Part shown: positions 23,459-31,739 of the stretch, piece after piece
How the letters are laid out: every line of letters starts with the position of its first letter
Position numbering within the stretch: the stretch's first letter is position 1
Source: JBKHXU01 sp046565865
GTDB taxonomy: Bacteria; Pseudomonadota; Gammaproteobacteria; Acidiferrobacterales; Sulfurifustaceae
Length of the DNA: 31,739 nucleotides
NCBI GenBank assembly: GCA_046565865.1
Contig: JBKHXU010000044.1
Span: 1-31,739 of the forward strand
Direction of reading: 5' to 3'
The notes under the pieces: generated by a model
What the model saw: the letters and a program-made list of their open reading frames with translations, nothing else
What the model was told of the DNA's origin: nothing
Databases searched by the model: none
Made by a program: the position numbers and the translations under genes

Positions 23459-24905
23459 GCGTCAGACGCACGCCGAAGCCGGTGACATCGGTCGGGATAT
23501 GCGCGAGCCCGCCCTTGTGGTTGGCGGCCGCGAGATCGATATGTACCCAATCGGGATCGTTCACCAGAAACCTTTGCAGGAACAGCGCCGCGAGAATTTG
23601 ATCGGCGTCGTTCTCCAGGATGCACTGCTTGATGTCGGCGATCTCGCTCTTCAGTGCCTCGGCGTAATCGCCCGGCAGCGGGAACGGCCACACGCGCTCG
23701 CCGGATTCGTCGCCGGCCTTGATCAGTGTCGGTATCAGCGCCGGGCGGTTGGTGAGCGCACCGCTCATGCGTGTACTGAGTGCGCCGATGCAGGCGCCGG
23801 TAAGCGTGGCGTAGTCGATGAGCAGCTTCGGTTTGCGCTGCGACGCAAGATATAAGGTGTCGGCCAGTACCATGCGGCCCTCGGCGTCGGTATGCATGAC
23901 CTCGATGCTCATGCCGTTCGCCGCCTTCACCACTTCGTTTTGGCGATAGCTCTTGGGTCCGATATGGTTCTGCGCCAGCGCCAGCCAGCAATCGACCGGA
24001 AAATCAACCTTAAGCTCCGTCAGCGCGAGCAACGTACCGAGCGCGACCGCGCTGCCTTGCATATCCTCGTGCATGCCGTGCATGTACTTGGCGTTTTTCA
24101 GATTCGTCCCGCCGGTGTCGAAGCAGATGCCCTTACCGACCAACGCCAGCGGCGGTTTCTTGCTCGCCTTCGGCGTGTATTGCAGATGCAAGATGCCGGC
24201 GTCCGGCTCAGGACTGCCTTGGGCCACGGCGAGGAACGCGCCGGCGTTGAGCTTTTGCAGCGCTTTGATATCGAGGAACCGCGTCTTCCATTTGTATTCA
24301 CGCGCGAGCCGCAGCACGCGATTGCGATAGTTGCCCGGTGTCAATTCGTTCGGCGGCAGCGCCGTGAGATAGCGCGCAAGCGCGTTGCCGCGCGCGGTCG
24401 CGATGGTGCGCGCGAAATCAAGCGATAGCGACCCCGCGAATACGGCGAGTGTCGGCAGCGGTGGCCGGTCGGATTCTTTCTTATAGGTAGGCAGCTCCGC
24501 ACCCGCCGCGAGGGCGGCGGCCACAATTGCCTCGTATGCCCGCGTCGCAAGTTCAACGTCGAGGCCGTGACAGGCAATTGCAATGCGAGTCGGTCGCAGC
24601 TCGCTATGGGCCGCGACCAGTTTGCGTCCGAGGGTGAGCAGTTCGAAAGCCGAGATGTCGGGCTTGATGCCGGCAATACTGATCCGCGTGCCAAGCTTGT
24701 TCGGCAGGTCGGTCACGAACGGGCTGGCGGCGCCTACCTTATAAGTCGCGCGCTCCATGCGCTTGGCGATGTCGGCACCGTGCGGCAGCGTCTTCAACAC
24801 CAAGTCCTTCGTCGGCGCCAGCACGATGGCGCTTGCGTAGCTTTCGAGTAACTTTGCCGATAAACTGCCCGCAATTACTTCGATCTTCGCTGTTTTCAAT
24901 TGCAT
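23427..24905 (-). CDS. M17-family leucyl aminopeptidase
   Basis: The 492-aa protein has the full M17 metal and catalytic set: K258 and D263 in GKGICFDTGG, K270, D281 in MHEDMQGSA, and D340, E342 and R344 in HTDAEGRM. Each is offset by exactly 12 from the E. coli PepA numbering. The canonical NTDAEGRL is HTDAEGRM here, and the usual FDMGGAA is EDMQGSA, which marks a divergent subfamily separate from housekeeping PepA. The enzyme removes N-terminal residues from peptides in the cytoplasm using two metal ions. It stands alone, divergent from pdhA with a 190-base gap that shows only weak promoter-like sequence. Confidence 0.93.
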   Translation of the reverse strand: MQLKTAKIEVIAGSLSAKLLESYASAIVLAPTKDLVLKTLPHGADIAKRMERATYKVGAASPFVTDLPNKLGTRISIAGIKPDISAFELLTLGRKLVAAHSELRPTRIAIACHGLDVELATRAYEAIVAAALAAGAELPTYKKESDRPPLPTLAVFAGSLSLDFARTIATARGNALARYLTALPPNELTPGNYRNRVLRLAREYKWKTRFLDIKALQKLNAGAFLAVAQGSPEPDAGILHLQYTPKASKKPPLALVGKGICFDTGGTNLKNAKYMHGMHEDMQGSAVALGTLLALTELKVDFPVDCWLALAQNHIGPKSYRQNEVVKAANGMSIEVMHTDAEGRMVLADTLYLASQRKPKLLIDYATLTGACIGALSTRMSGALTNRPALIPTLIKAGDESGERVWPFPLPGDYAEALKSEIADIKQCILENDADQILAALFLQRFLVNDPDWVHIDLAAANHKGGLAHIPTDVTGFGVRLTLNLLLDRIPL

Positions 24906-25096
24906 GCATGCCTCAGTGACGCCGGAAACGGCAGCGAATGGACGCGAAGTGCGTACAACGCCGCGTTGCCTTGATTTGTGTAGGCAAAAAACCGATCATA
25001 CCGCGCGCTTGAGAACGATACACCGGAACGCAAACCGCCCGATGCTGTCCTTCGCCGAGTCCCGGCGCCGCGGTTGAGCCCAACATCTAGGACGCT

Positions 25097-26104
25097 ATGA
25101 AACCTGCAGACCAAAAACGTTTGTTGCGCGAAATGATTTTCTTTCGGCGCTTCGAAGAGCGTTGCTTCGAGGCGTACATGGAACACAAGATCGGCGGTTT
25201 TCTACACCTATATATAGGTCAGGAAGCGGTCGCGACTGGCGTGATAGAGATGGCGCGTCCGGGCAAGGACTACGTTATCACCGGCTACCGCGATCACGTG
25301 CACGCGCTCAAAAGCGGCGCGCCGGCACGCGAGGTGATGGCGGAGTTGTACGGCAAGCAAACCGGTTCGTCGCGCGGTCGTGGCGGTTCGATGCATATCT
25401 TCGACCCGACTGTGCGCTTCATGGGCGGTTATGCGCTCGTGGGTCAACCGTTCCCGCTCGCTGCCGGTCTCGCGCTCGCTTGCAAACACAAAAAGACCGA
25501 CGACATCGCCATCTGTTTTTTGGGCGACGGCGCCAATAACCAGGGCACGTTCCACGAGACCATGAACATGGCCAGCGTGTGGAAGCTACCGGTGCTGTTC
25601 GTGTGCGAAAACAACTTGTACGCAATCGGCACGCGCATCGATCGTTCCACCGCCATTACCGACCAGTACAAACGCATGTGCGCCTACAACATTCCGGCGA
25701 GCCAGCACGACGGCCAGGACATCGAGGTTGTTATGGAGTCGGCCAAGAAGGCGGTCGACCACGTGCGTTCCGGCAAAGGCCCATACTTCCTCGAATACAT
25801 GACGTACCGCCTGCGCGGCCACTCGATGTCCGACAAGACCGCGGCCTATCGCGGCAAGGAAGAGGAGCAGAAGTGGTCGCAACGCGATCCGATCAAGATC
25901 TACGGCGACAAGCTGAAGAAGGCCGGCGTGATCAAGGACGAAGACATCAAGACGATGGAGCGCGAGATACTGGACGAGCTGGAAAACGACGTCATCAAGT
26001 TCGCCGAAGAGAGCCCGGCGCCGCGCGTCGAGGATTTGAACAAGTACGTGCTCGACGACAACCCCGATCCGCGCTGGATTGGCCCGCTGCAAAACAGCCA
26101 CTAA
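25097..26104 (+). CDS. pdhA: Pyruvate dehydrogenase E1 component, alpha subunit
   Basis: The 335-aa protein contains the thiamine diphosphate motif GDGANNQG starting at 143 and closing with ENN at 171-173, and the phospho-loop-like segment YRLRGHSMSDKTAAYRGKEE (about 237-256). GYRDHVHALKSG and GGSMHIFD are typical of PdhA. With the beta subunit it decarboxylates pyruvate and passes the acetyl group to lipoyl-E2. This is the alpha2-beta2 type of E1, not the single-chain AceE of E. coli. AGGAC before the ATG supports the start. pdhB follows after 18 bases, and the fused E2-E3 gene comes third. Confidence 0.95.
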   Translation: MKPADQKRLLREMIFFRRFEERCFEAYMEHKIGGFLHLYIGQEAVATGVIEMARPGKDYVITGYRDHVHALKSGAPAREVMAELYGKQTGSSRGRGGSMHIFDPTVRFMGGYALVGQPFPLAAGLALACKHKKTDDIAICFLGDGANNQGTFHETMNMASVWKLPVLFVCENNLYAIGTRIDRSTAITDQYKRMCAYNIPASQHDGQDIEVVMESAKKAVDHVRSGKGPYFLEYMTYRLRGHSMSDKTAAYRGKEEEQKWSQRDPIKIYGDKLKKAGVIKDEDIKTMEREILDELENDVIKFAEESPAPRVEDLNKYVLDDNPDPRWIGPLQNSH

Positions 26105-26122
26105 GAATTCGGACACCATTCC

Positions 26123-27103
26123 ATGGCAGAAATGTTTTATTGGGAAGCAATTCGTCGGGCGCACGACGAGGAGCTGGCGAACGATTCGAACGTGATCGTG
26201 ATGGGCGAGGACGTCGGCGTCGTCGGCGGTACCTACAAGGCCACCTCCGGGCTGTATCAGAAATACGGCGAGAGTCGCGTCATCGATACTCCGATCTCGG
26301 AAAACTCGTTCTGCGGCATCGGCATCGGCGCGGCGATGGCTGGGCTGCGTCCGATCGTCGAAATCATGTCGATCAACTTTGCGTTGCTCGCGCTCGATAC
26401 CCTCATCAACGCCGCCGCCAAAATCCACTACATGTCCGGCGGGCGCGTGCAGGTCCCGTTCGTGATGCGTACCCCGGGCGGCACGGCGCACCAGCTTGCC
26501 GCGCAACATAGCGCGCGTCTTGCGCGGCTATTTATGAGCACATCGGGCCTGCGCGTAGTCACGCCGCGCGGACCGCTCGACGCCTACGGCATGCTGAAAT
26601 CCGCCGTACGCTGCAACGACCCGGTGATCGTCATCGAGCACGAGCGCATGTACAACATGCGCGAAGACATCCCGGACAAGGAGTTTTTCCGCCCGCTCGA
26701 AGGCGCGGAGATCGTGCGCAAGGGCACCGACATAACGCTCATCGGCTACAACTTCAGCCTGCAACTTTGCTTGCAGGCAGCGGAGCGGCTCGCGAAGGAC
26801 GGCATCAGTGCCGAGGTCGTCGACCTGCGTTCGCTCAAGCCGCTCGATCGCGAAACCATTCGCCGCTCGGTGGAAAAAACCCATCGCGTACTGGTAGCGG
26901 AAGAAGACGAGGCCGCGGTTGGCGTCGGCTCAGAGGTCATCGCCACGGTGATCGAGGAATGCTTCTTCGCGCTCGACGCGCAGCCGGTGCGCATCCATGC
27001 CGCCGACGTGCCCGTGCCGTACGCCGAGAACCTTGAGAAGGCCGCCATCCCGGACGTTGACGACGTTTACCAGGGCGCGCTCAAGGTAATGGGCCGGATC
27101 TAG
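26123..27103 (+). CDS. pdhB: Pyruvate dehydrogenase E1 component, beta subunit
   Basis: The 326-aa partner of pdhA has MGEDVGVVGGTYKAT near the N-terminus, the thiamine-activating glutamate E60 in PISEN, and the transketolase C-terminal domain from about residue 200 (VLVAEEDEAAVGVGSEV). It completes the heterotetrameric E1. The ribosome binding site is poor, but the gene starts 18 bases after pdhA. A 216-base gap full of hairpins separates it from the E2-E3 gene. Confidence 0.95.
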   Translation: MAEMFYWEAIRRAHDEELANDSNVIVMGEDVGVVGGTYKATSGLYQKYGESRVIDTPISENSFCGIGIGAAMAGLRPIVEIMSINFALLALDTLINAAAKIHYMSGGRVQVPFVMRTPGGTAHQLAAQHSARLARLFMSTSGLRVVTPRGPLDAYGMLKSAVRCNDPVIVIEHERMYNMREDIPDKEFFRPLEGAEIVRKGTDITLIGYNFSLQLCLQAAERLAKDGISAEVVDLRSLKPLDRETIRRSVEKTHRVLVAEEDEAAVGVGSEVIATVIEECFFALDAQPVRIHAADVPVPYAENLEKAAIPDVDDVYQGALKVMGRI

Positions 27104-27120
27104 TCTGCCGTACGCGCAAA

Positions 27121-27290
27121 CCGGTTCCCCCTCCCATTCCCTCCCCCGCGAAGCGGGGGGCGAGCCGGGGATGTGCAAGCGGTCCAGCGGACCGTTTGCC
27201 CGGCGAGCGGGCAACCCAGGATGGGTTGCCCTGGACTTTTCTGCGGAGCAGGAATGCGCAGCAGAAAAGTTAGGGCGGGGGCGCAGTGCA
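27121..27290 (+). repeat. Multi-hairpin repeat element between pdhB and the E2-E3 gene (copy B)
   Basis: Five palindromes follow one another: CCCCCGC/GCGGGGG (27143-27159), CGGTCC/GGACCG (27180-27194, extendable by GCAA/TTGC), TTGCCCG/CGGGCAA (27196-27214), GGCAACCCA/TGGGTTGCC (27210-27230) and ACTTTTCTGC/GCAGAAAAGT (27235-27270). The third and fourth share bases and cannot form together. The order and loops match the repeat at 13040-13180. It may limit read-through or stabilise one side of the pdh message. Confidence 0.75.
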
Positions 27291-27319
27291 AATCGCACCT
27301 TTAGTTAAGGACGAGTCCC

Positions 27320-30022
27320 ATGGCCGAACCCTACATCATCAAAATGCCCAAACTCTCGGATACCATGACCGAGGGCACCGTCGTCACCTGGGAAAAGCAG
27401 CCGGGCGACAAGATCGAGCGCGGCACCATCGTCGCTACGGTCGAGACCGACAAGGCGATCATGGACGTCGAAGTGTTCCGCGAAGGTTTTCTGTCTGGAC
27501 CGCTCGCGCCACTTAATAGTGTGATTCCCGTCGGCGAACCCATCGCTTATCTCGTTGCTGACAAGAGCGAGGTCAAAGGCGGCGAGGCCGCCGCGCGCAA
27601 AGCCGCCGCGCCGGTGGAAGCGGAAACGGTCGGCGCCGAAGCGCCGCGTTCCGATCCCTACGGCACCATGAAACCGAAGACGCGCATCCCAGCGATGCCG
27701 CACGGCGCGAGCCCCGCGCCGCGCCCGGCGCAAGGCAAGGCGACCCCGTACGCGCGACAGCTTGCCGGGGCGCACGGTATCGACATCAACAGTCTTATCG
27801 CGGGTTCCAAAGGCATCATCGTCGCCGCCGACGTGTTGGCGCCGCGCACGCCACCCGGTATGGCCAAGCGCATCTATCAGGTGCCGGGCCTCGGCCGGCC
27901 GATGGATGCGATGGAGAAGGCCGTCGCGCACAGCATGGAGTATTCGGTTTCCATGCCGCTATTCCGCGTGACGGTTAACGTCCAACCCGAGCGCCTCGTT
28001 GCCGCTAGCAAGCAATCCGGTTTTTCGCTCACCGTCATGCTCGCCAAGGCGGCAGCGCTCGCGATCAATAAGTTCCCGCGCGTCAACGCCGTGTACCAGC
28101 ACGAAGACCGCATCGTCGAGCGCGATCAAATCGACGTCGGCCTCGCCGTCGAGACCGAGGGCATGGGCCTGGTGGTGCCGGTGCTGCGCGATGTGATGAG
28201 CCGCGATTTGAAAACGCTGAACGAGACTTGGAAGGATCTCGTCGCGCGCGCCCGCATCAAACGCTTGAAGCCCGAGGAGTATTCGAACCCGACGTTCACC
28301 ATCTCAAACATGGGGATGCTCGGCGTGTCGTACTTCGACGCCATCCCGTCGCCTGGCACGTCCGCGATCATTGCCATCTCCACGCGCGGCCCGAACGGCA
28401 TGCCGGTCACGATCACGGCCGATCACCGCATCATCAACGGCGCCGACGCTGCGAAGTTTTTGAACTACTTCAAGCAGCTCGTCGAGAATCCCGAGAGCTG
28501 GATTGCAGGTCAAGCGCCGAACATCACCATGACCCCCACCGGCAAGGGCGGTATTCCGGCCGGCAACTACGATTACGACGTCGTCGTCATCGGTGGCGGA
28601 CCGGGTGGCGAAGACTGCGCGCGCGATCTCGTCGCGCACGGCAAGAAGGTCGCGATGATCAACGACGCCCCGTTCCCCGGCGGTGAATGTTTGTGGCGCG
28701 GCTGCATCCCGTCCAAGGCATGGCGCGCCGCCGCCGATCGCGTGCGCGACCGCATGCACGACGCGCATCTCGGCGTGCTCAACACCACCAAGCCCAAGCT
28801 CGATTGGAAGCTGCTCGAAAAGACGCGGCGCAACGTGCTCGAAACCCGCGGCGACATGGCACTCAAGACCGACAAGGGCGTGCGCATCGATGTGAAGCAG
28901 GGCTTCGCGCGTTTCGACTCGGACCATTCGATCACGATCGACACGTCCGGCAATACCAAGGACCCGCACGTGCGCGCACCGATTGGCAGCGGCAAGAAGA
29001 CCGAGCGGATAACATTCGGGGCCTGCGTCATCGCCACCGGCGCGCCGCCGTTCGTGCCGCCGATCCCGGGCGCCGATTCCAAGGGTGTGCTGACCAGCGA
29101 CACCGTGTGGAACCTCAAGGCCCCGCCGAAGAAGCTCGGCATCATCGGCGCCGGCGCCATCGGTTTGGAGATGGCGCAAATCTTCGCCGACATCGGCACG
29201 CAAGTGACTATCGTCGAGGCGCAGGATCGCCCGCTTGCTGAAGTTGAACCCGAAGTCGCGAAGGCGCTCGCCGAGCTGCTCAAGAAACAAAAGAATCTCA
29301 CGCTCGTCACGTCGGCAAAGGTTACGAAGATCAGCGGCAAGCCCGGTGCCATGACGCTCTCGTACCAGAACCCGGACGGGAAGGGCGCCAACTTCAAGTG
29401 CGACTACGTGCTGGTCGCGACCGGCAAGCGCCCGGTGCTCGATCCGCTGCTGCTCGATAAGGCCGGCGTGCGCGCCGAGCGCGGCGTGATCCCGGTCGAC
29501 GCGCAGTGCCGCACCAACGTCCCGCACATCTACGCCGTCGGCGACGTCAACGGCGGGCTCATGCTCGCGCACACCGCCGCGCAACAAGGCCGCGTCGCTG
29601 CTAGCGCGATGTTGGGCGAGGGCTTAACGTACAAACAGGAAAAAGACTGCGGCGTCATCTTCACCCGCCCGCAAGCCGCATTCGTGGGTCTGTCCGCGGA
29701 GCAAGCGAAGGCGAAAGGCATCGACGCCGTCGAAGTAAAAATGCCGATGAACATCGATGCCAAGGCGATGATCACCGCCGAGACCGACGGCTTCATAAAG
29801 TTGGTCGCCGACAAGGCAAGCCGCCGCATCGTCGGCGTCCACTTCCTTACGGATCATGCCGACACACTTATCGGCGAAGCGGTGATGATGGTCGCCGGCG
29901 ACATGACCCTCGACCAAGTCGCCAACGCCATCCACCCGCACCCGACCCAAACCGAAATGTTCGGCGAGATGGCGCGCCGCCTGTTGCAGCGCCTGCGCCG
30001 CAGCGCCAAGGTCGCGAGCTAA
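27320..30022 (+). CDS. Fused pyruvate dehydrogenase E2-E3: dihydrolipoyl acetyltransferase plus dihydrolipoyl dehydrogenase
   Basis: A single 900-aa frame holds two enzymes. E2 part: lipoyl domain 1-80 with lipoylated K45 in ETDKA, Ala/Pro linker, E1/E3-binding domain about 140-175, catalytic domain about 185-400 with H369 in ADHRIINGAD. E3 part from about 417: FAD motif GGGPGG (425-430), redox pair C457 and C462 in GGECLWRGCIPSK, NAD motif GAGAIG (610-615), and the closing H874 and E879 in HPHPTQTE. All active residues are present. Two of the three PDH components are therefore one chain, with AAGGACGAG before the start. No stop or frameshift separates the halves. It acts with pdhA and pdhB to make acetyl-CoA and NADH. 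Confidence 0.93.
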   Translation: MAEPYIIKMPKLSDTMTEGTVVTWEKQPGDKIERGTIVATVETDKAIMDVEVFREGFLSGPLAPLNSVIPVGEPIAYLVADKSEVKGGEAAARKAAAPVEAETVGAEAPRSDPYGTMKPKTRIPAMPHGASPAPRPAQGKATPYARQLAGAHGIDINSLIAGSKGIIVAADVLAPRTPPGMAKRIYQVPGLGRPMDAMEKAVAHSMEYSVSMPLFRVTVNVQPERLVAASKQSGFSLTVMLAKAAALAINKFPRVNAVYQHEDRIVERDQIDVGLAVETEGMGLVVPVLRDVMSRDLKTLNETWKDLVARARIKRLKPEEYSNPTFTISNMGMLGVSYFDAIPSPGTSAIIAISTRGPNGMPVTITADHRIINGADAAKFLNYFKQLVENPESWIAGQAPNITMTPTGKGGIPAGNYDYDVVVIGGGPGGEDCARDLVAHGKKVAMINDAPFPGGECLWRGCIPSKAWRAAADRVRDRMHDAHLGVLNTTKPKLDWKLLEKTRRNVLETRGDMALKTDKGVRIDVKQGFARFDSDHSITIDTSGNTKDPHVRAPIGSGKKTERITFGACVIATGAPPFVPPIPGADSKGVLTSDTVWNLKAPPKKLGIIGAGAIGLEMAQIFADIGTQVTIVEAQDRPLAEVEPEVAKALAELLKKQKNLTLVTSAKVTKISGKPGAMTLSYQNPDGKGANFKCDYVLVATGKRPVLDPLLLDKAGVRAERGVIPVDAQCRTNVPHIYAVGDVNGGLMLAHTAAQQGRVAASAMLGEGLTYKQEKDCGVIFTRPQAAFVGLSAEQAKAKGIDAVEVKMPMNIDAKAMITAETDGFIKLVADKASRRIVGVHFLTDHADTLIGEAVMMVAGDMTLDQVANAIHPHPTQTEMFGEMARRLLQRLRRSAKVAS

Positions 30023-30042
30023 GAACCTTTCCAATAAGCCGC

Positions 30043-30120
30043 AGTCATTGCGAGCGTGTGAGCCTTTAGCCGCGAGCGAAGCGCGGCGGGAAGCAATCTC
30101 CCGACGATTGCTTCGCTGCC
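30043..30120. repeat. Dispersed GTCATTGCGAGC repeat with hairpin
   Basis: GTCATTGCGAGC starts a repeat that contains the 9-bp hairpin GAAGCAATC/GATTGCTTC (30090-30114). It is related to the element at 14375-14460. It follows the E2-E3 stop by about 20 bases and could also help end transcription. Confidence 0.55.
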
Positions 30121-30183
30121 GGCGCGTACCCCGAGTTTCCCAGCCCCTGCTCAAACTTGGGGTAACGGCAAGCAGTCCGCTGC

Positions 30184-30189
30184 TATACT
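30184..30189 (+). promoter_or_regulatory. Probable -10 element of the toxin-antitoxin operon
   Basis: TATACT lies 20 bases before the antitoxin ATG at 30210. A GGTAAC 17 bases upstream (30161-30166) is a poor -35, so only the -10 is reasonably supported. Confidence 0.35.
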
Positions 30190-30209
30190 TTTCAAGCAAC
30201 GGTAGTACG

Positions 30210-30428
30210 ATGCCTTCACATACATTGGATTCGGGCGCCATGCATAACGCCAAACGCGAAGTCGAAGAGCTGCTCAAGCAGGTTCCGGAGAATGCCTCGT
30301 ACGAGGACATTCAGTATCGGATCTACGTTCGGCAAAAAATTGCTAAGGGCGAAGCGGATGCCGAAGCCGGCCGTGTGCTGACCCAGGAAGAAGCAGAAAA
30401 ACGGATGGAGAAGTGGCTAAAAGGCTGA
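30210..30428 (+). CDS. Antitoxin of a RelE/ParE-type module
   Basis: The ATG at 30210 gives 72 aa; an ATG at 30240 is an alternative. The protein is helical and acidic (KREVEELLKQVPENASYEDI, then AGRVLTQEEAEKRMEKWLKG), the usual form of small antitoxins that pair with RelE/ParE toxins. It should bind and neutralise the downstream toxin and repress the operon. Its end overlaps the toxin start by 16 bases. Confidence 0.75.
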   Translation: MPSHTLDSGAMHNAKREVEELLKQVPENASYEDIQYRIYVRQKIAKGEADAEAGRVLTQEEAEKRMEKWLKG

Positions 30429-30715
30429 TCTGGACCCAGGCGGCTTGGTCCGATCTCGAAGCCGCAGCCGACTACATCGCCAACGACTCCCCCGTATACG
30501 CCCGTTCGTTCGTCGCAGAGATCACGCAAGCGGCAAGTAGCCTAACCAGCCTTTCGGAACGCGGACGCATCGTCCCAGAAATCGCCAAACCAGATACCCG
30601 CGAAATATTTCCAGCCGGCTATCGCCTGATATATCGCATCTCAGACGACTCGATCACAATCCTGGGCCTTATTCATCATGCCCGGGATTGGAGCAACATC
30701 AGCCGCGAATTTTGA
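30413..30715 (+). CDS. RelE/ParE-family toxin
   Basis: The GTG at 30413, with GGATGGAG before it, gives 100 aa. The family pattern is clear: WTQAAWSDLEAAADYIAND, then SLSERGRIVPEI and EIFPAGYRLIYRI, ending in LGLIHHARDW. Members cut mRNA on the ribosome (RelE) or poison gyrase (ParE); which applies cannot be told. Overlap with the antitoxin frame couples their translation. The module lies just downstream of the pdh operon, a common kind of site for a mobile accessory module. Confidence 0.85.
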   Translation: MAKRLIWTQAAWSDLEAAADYIANDSPVYARSFVAEITQAASSLTSLSERGRIVPEIAKPDTREIFPAGYRLIYRISDDSITILGLIHHARDWSNISREF

Positions 30716-30722
30716 GCCTCGG

Positions 30723-31085
30723 CTACAACGCGAGCACGAGGATAATTATCAGCAAAATCAGGATAAGCGTGTTGTCGGAGATCGCGCCGCCCGCCGGCAG
30801 GTCGCCGAGCTTGTCGGTCAACGCCAGCACTTCGGCGTCGGTCATCGCGTTCACCCGTTCTTCGGCCTGATCCGGGTTCACCCCGTACGCCTTCATCTGC
30901 TTCGCCAGCTCCGGCCGCTGTGCCAGCGCTTTGATCTGCTCACGCGCCGTCGCCGCGCGCGCGGAGTCGATCGCGTCCCCCGTGCTCACCATGCCCGCGT
31001 GGGCCGCGCCGTAAAGTCCGAGGCCGAAAATCCCACTCAGAACCAGGCGGACCCATCCGTGAAATATCGGACGCAAATCAATCAT
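30723..31085 (-). CDS. PA2779-family small membrane/periplasmic protein
   Basis: This 120-aa protein has an N-terminal signal (hydrophobic residues 12-28, AHA at 28-30) and a C-terminal hydrophobic helix (LILILLIIILVLAL). Between them is a helical acidic region, REQIKALAQRPELAKQMKAYGVNPDQAEERV, typical of the PA2779 family. Its role is unknown. In Pseudomonas the gene sits next to a peptidase C39-like gene, which is absent here. It converges on the toxin gene with only seven bases between stops. Confidence 0.8.
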   Translation of the reverse strand: MIDLRPIFHGWVRLVLSGIFGLGLYGAAHAGMVSTGDAIDSARAATAREQIKALAQRPELAKQMKAYGVNPDQAEERVNAMTDAEVLALTDKLGDLPAGGAISDNTLILILLIIILVLAL

Positions 31086-31259
31086 GTTCGTACTCCTGTG
31101 TTATTGGTTTCGGTTGACTATACCTGCGGCCGACGCCATCCAGACGTCAACCGGTAGGCCACGCTACCACTTCCGTCGGCATCTCCCACCCGGAATCGCC
31201 CGGAGGCGGGCTCAGCACAGTGTCCGTACCGCGCTTGTCGCCGAGGCCCAACTATATTT

Positions 31260-31280
31260 CCCTCTCCCTCCGGGAGAGGG
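31260..31280. repeat. REP-like palindrome upstream of argG
   Basis: CCCTCTCCC and GGGAGAGGG make a perfect 9-bp stem with a three-base loop, a copy of the repeat also seen near 1086 and 8371. It lies in the 290-base gap before argG, which otherwise shows no clear element. Confidence 0.65.
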
Positions 31281-31375
31281 CTAGGTGAGGGCGTCCGGCC
31301 CAATCCCGCGACGAACCCATCCCATTTGCCTTAAACTCGCGCTTTCCCTGGTATTCCCGTTTCTTAAAGAGACTC

Positions 31376-31739
31376 ATGGCAAAGATCAAGAAAGTCGTAC
31401 TCGCATACTCCGGCGGCCTCGACACCTCCGTCATCCTCCAGTGGCTTAAAGACACCTATCAGTGCGAGGTCGTCACCTTCACCGCCGACATCGGCCAGGG
31501 CGAGGAGCTCGAACCCGCGCGCGCCAAGGCGGCGAAGATGGGCGTGAAGCAAATCTTCATCGACGACCTCAAAGAAGAATTCGTGCGCGACTTCGTGTTC
31601 CCGATGTTCCGCGCCAACACGCTGTACGAAGGCGAGTACCTGCTCGGCACCTCCATCGCCCGGCCGTTGATCGCTAAACGGCTGGTGGAGATCGCCAACG
31701 AGACCGGCGCGGACGCCATTGCCCATGGCGCCACCGGCA
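31376..31739 (+). CDS. argG: Argininosuccinate synthase (C-terminus beyond window)
   Basis: The first 121 residues are visible from the ATG at 31376. The PP-loop AYSGGLDTSVILQWL binds ATP near residues 10-24, and ADIGQGEELEPAR and EGEYLLGTSIARPLIAK are typical. The enzyme joins citrulline and aspartate in arginine synthesis, the step after ArgF. The argD-argF genes are 15 kb upstream on the other strand, so the pathway is not one operon here. The visible end at HGATG is inside the protein. Confidence 0.96.
   Translation, partial: MAKIKKVVLAYSGGLDTSVILQWLKDTYQCEVVTFTADIGQGEELEPARAKAAKMGVKQIFIDDLKEEFVRDFVFPMFRANTLYEGEYLLGTSIARPLIAKRLVEIANETGADAIAHGATG

Noticed and set aside
28304..29587. 427-codon open frame on the reverse strand
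   Set aside because: It is the antisense of the E2-E3 fusion; its His/Arg/Val-rich composition is typical of shadow frames.
30023..30209. N-terminal extension of the antitoxin frame from 30048
   Set aside because: That stretch is a dispersed repeat and lies upstream of the likely -10 element; the antitoxin pattern begins near 30210.

Overview
The window looks like chromosomal DNA of a GC-rich gammaproteobacterium. The best clues are the FimX-like c-di-GMP protein, EttA, the HvfABC/bufferin-type cluster, the argD-argF pair and a PA2779-family protein. A free-living or chemolithotrophic lineage, perhaps near Acidiferrobacterales or Chromatiales, is a guess from general gene style, not something the sequence proves. 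No tRNA, rRNA, CRISPR array, insertion sequence or phage gene was seen. Genes are dense, and no gene-free gap reaches 300 bases. The gaps hold several families of palindromic dispersed repeats.

Layout. 1-1033 (-): MoxR-type AAA+ ATPase, cut by the window edge. 1237-4610 (+): a GCS2-type ligase translationally coupled to an M14 AstE/AspA-like hydrolase, a doubtful 56-aa membrane peptide and an orphan 236-aa protein. 4827-8705 (-): a metal-handling run in the order bufferin precursor, DUF692/MNIO enzyme, DUF2063 partner, Atm1-type ABC exporter. 8971-14323 (-): ettA, a FimX-like degenerate GGDEF/EAL protein, and an orphan FbpC-like ATPase. 14486-16569 (-): argD-argF. 16811-17427 (-): a 31-aa membrane peptide followed by a urate-hydroxylase-N-like membrane protein. 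17715-18971 (+): a TPM-PDZ lipoprotein. 19022-20084 (-): hsp20-psiE, with a sigma32-like promoter. 20373-23458 (+): two cupredoxin-domain proteins that look like two halves of one multicopper oxidase, then a Crp/Fnr regulator. 23427-24905 (-): M17 aminopeptidase. 25097-30022 (+): pdhA, pdhB and a fused E2-E3 gene. 30210-30715 (+): a RelE/ParE toxin-antitoxin pair. 30723-31085 (-): PA2779-like protein. 31376-end (+): argG, partial.

How genes work together. The three pyruvate dehydrogenase genes encode a complete complex in which E2 and E3 are one 900-aa chain. The bufferin genes plus Atm1 suggest periplasmic metal (probably copper) chelation plus export of glutathione-metal species. The most interesting candidate system is the Tat-exported cupredoxin protein (20373-21371) with its signal-less, Met/Gly-tailed partner (21393-22406). 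Their copper-ligand sets are complementary, which suggests a heteromeric multicopper enzyme exported as a folded pair, possibly under the downstream Crp/Fnr regulator.

Many long open frames on the strand opposite real genes are shadows produced by GC-rich codon structure and were left out.
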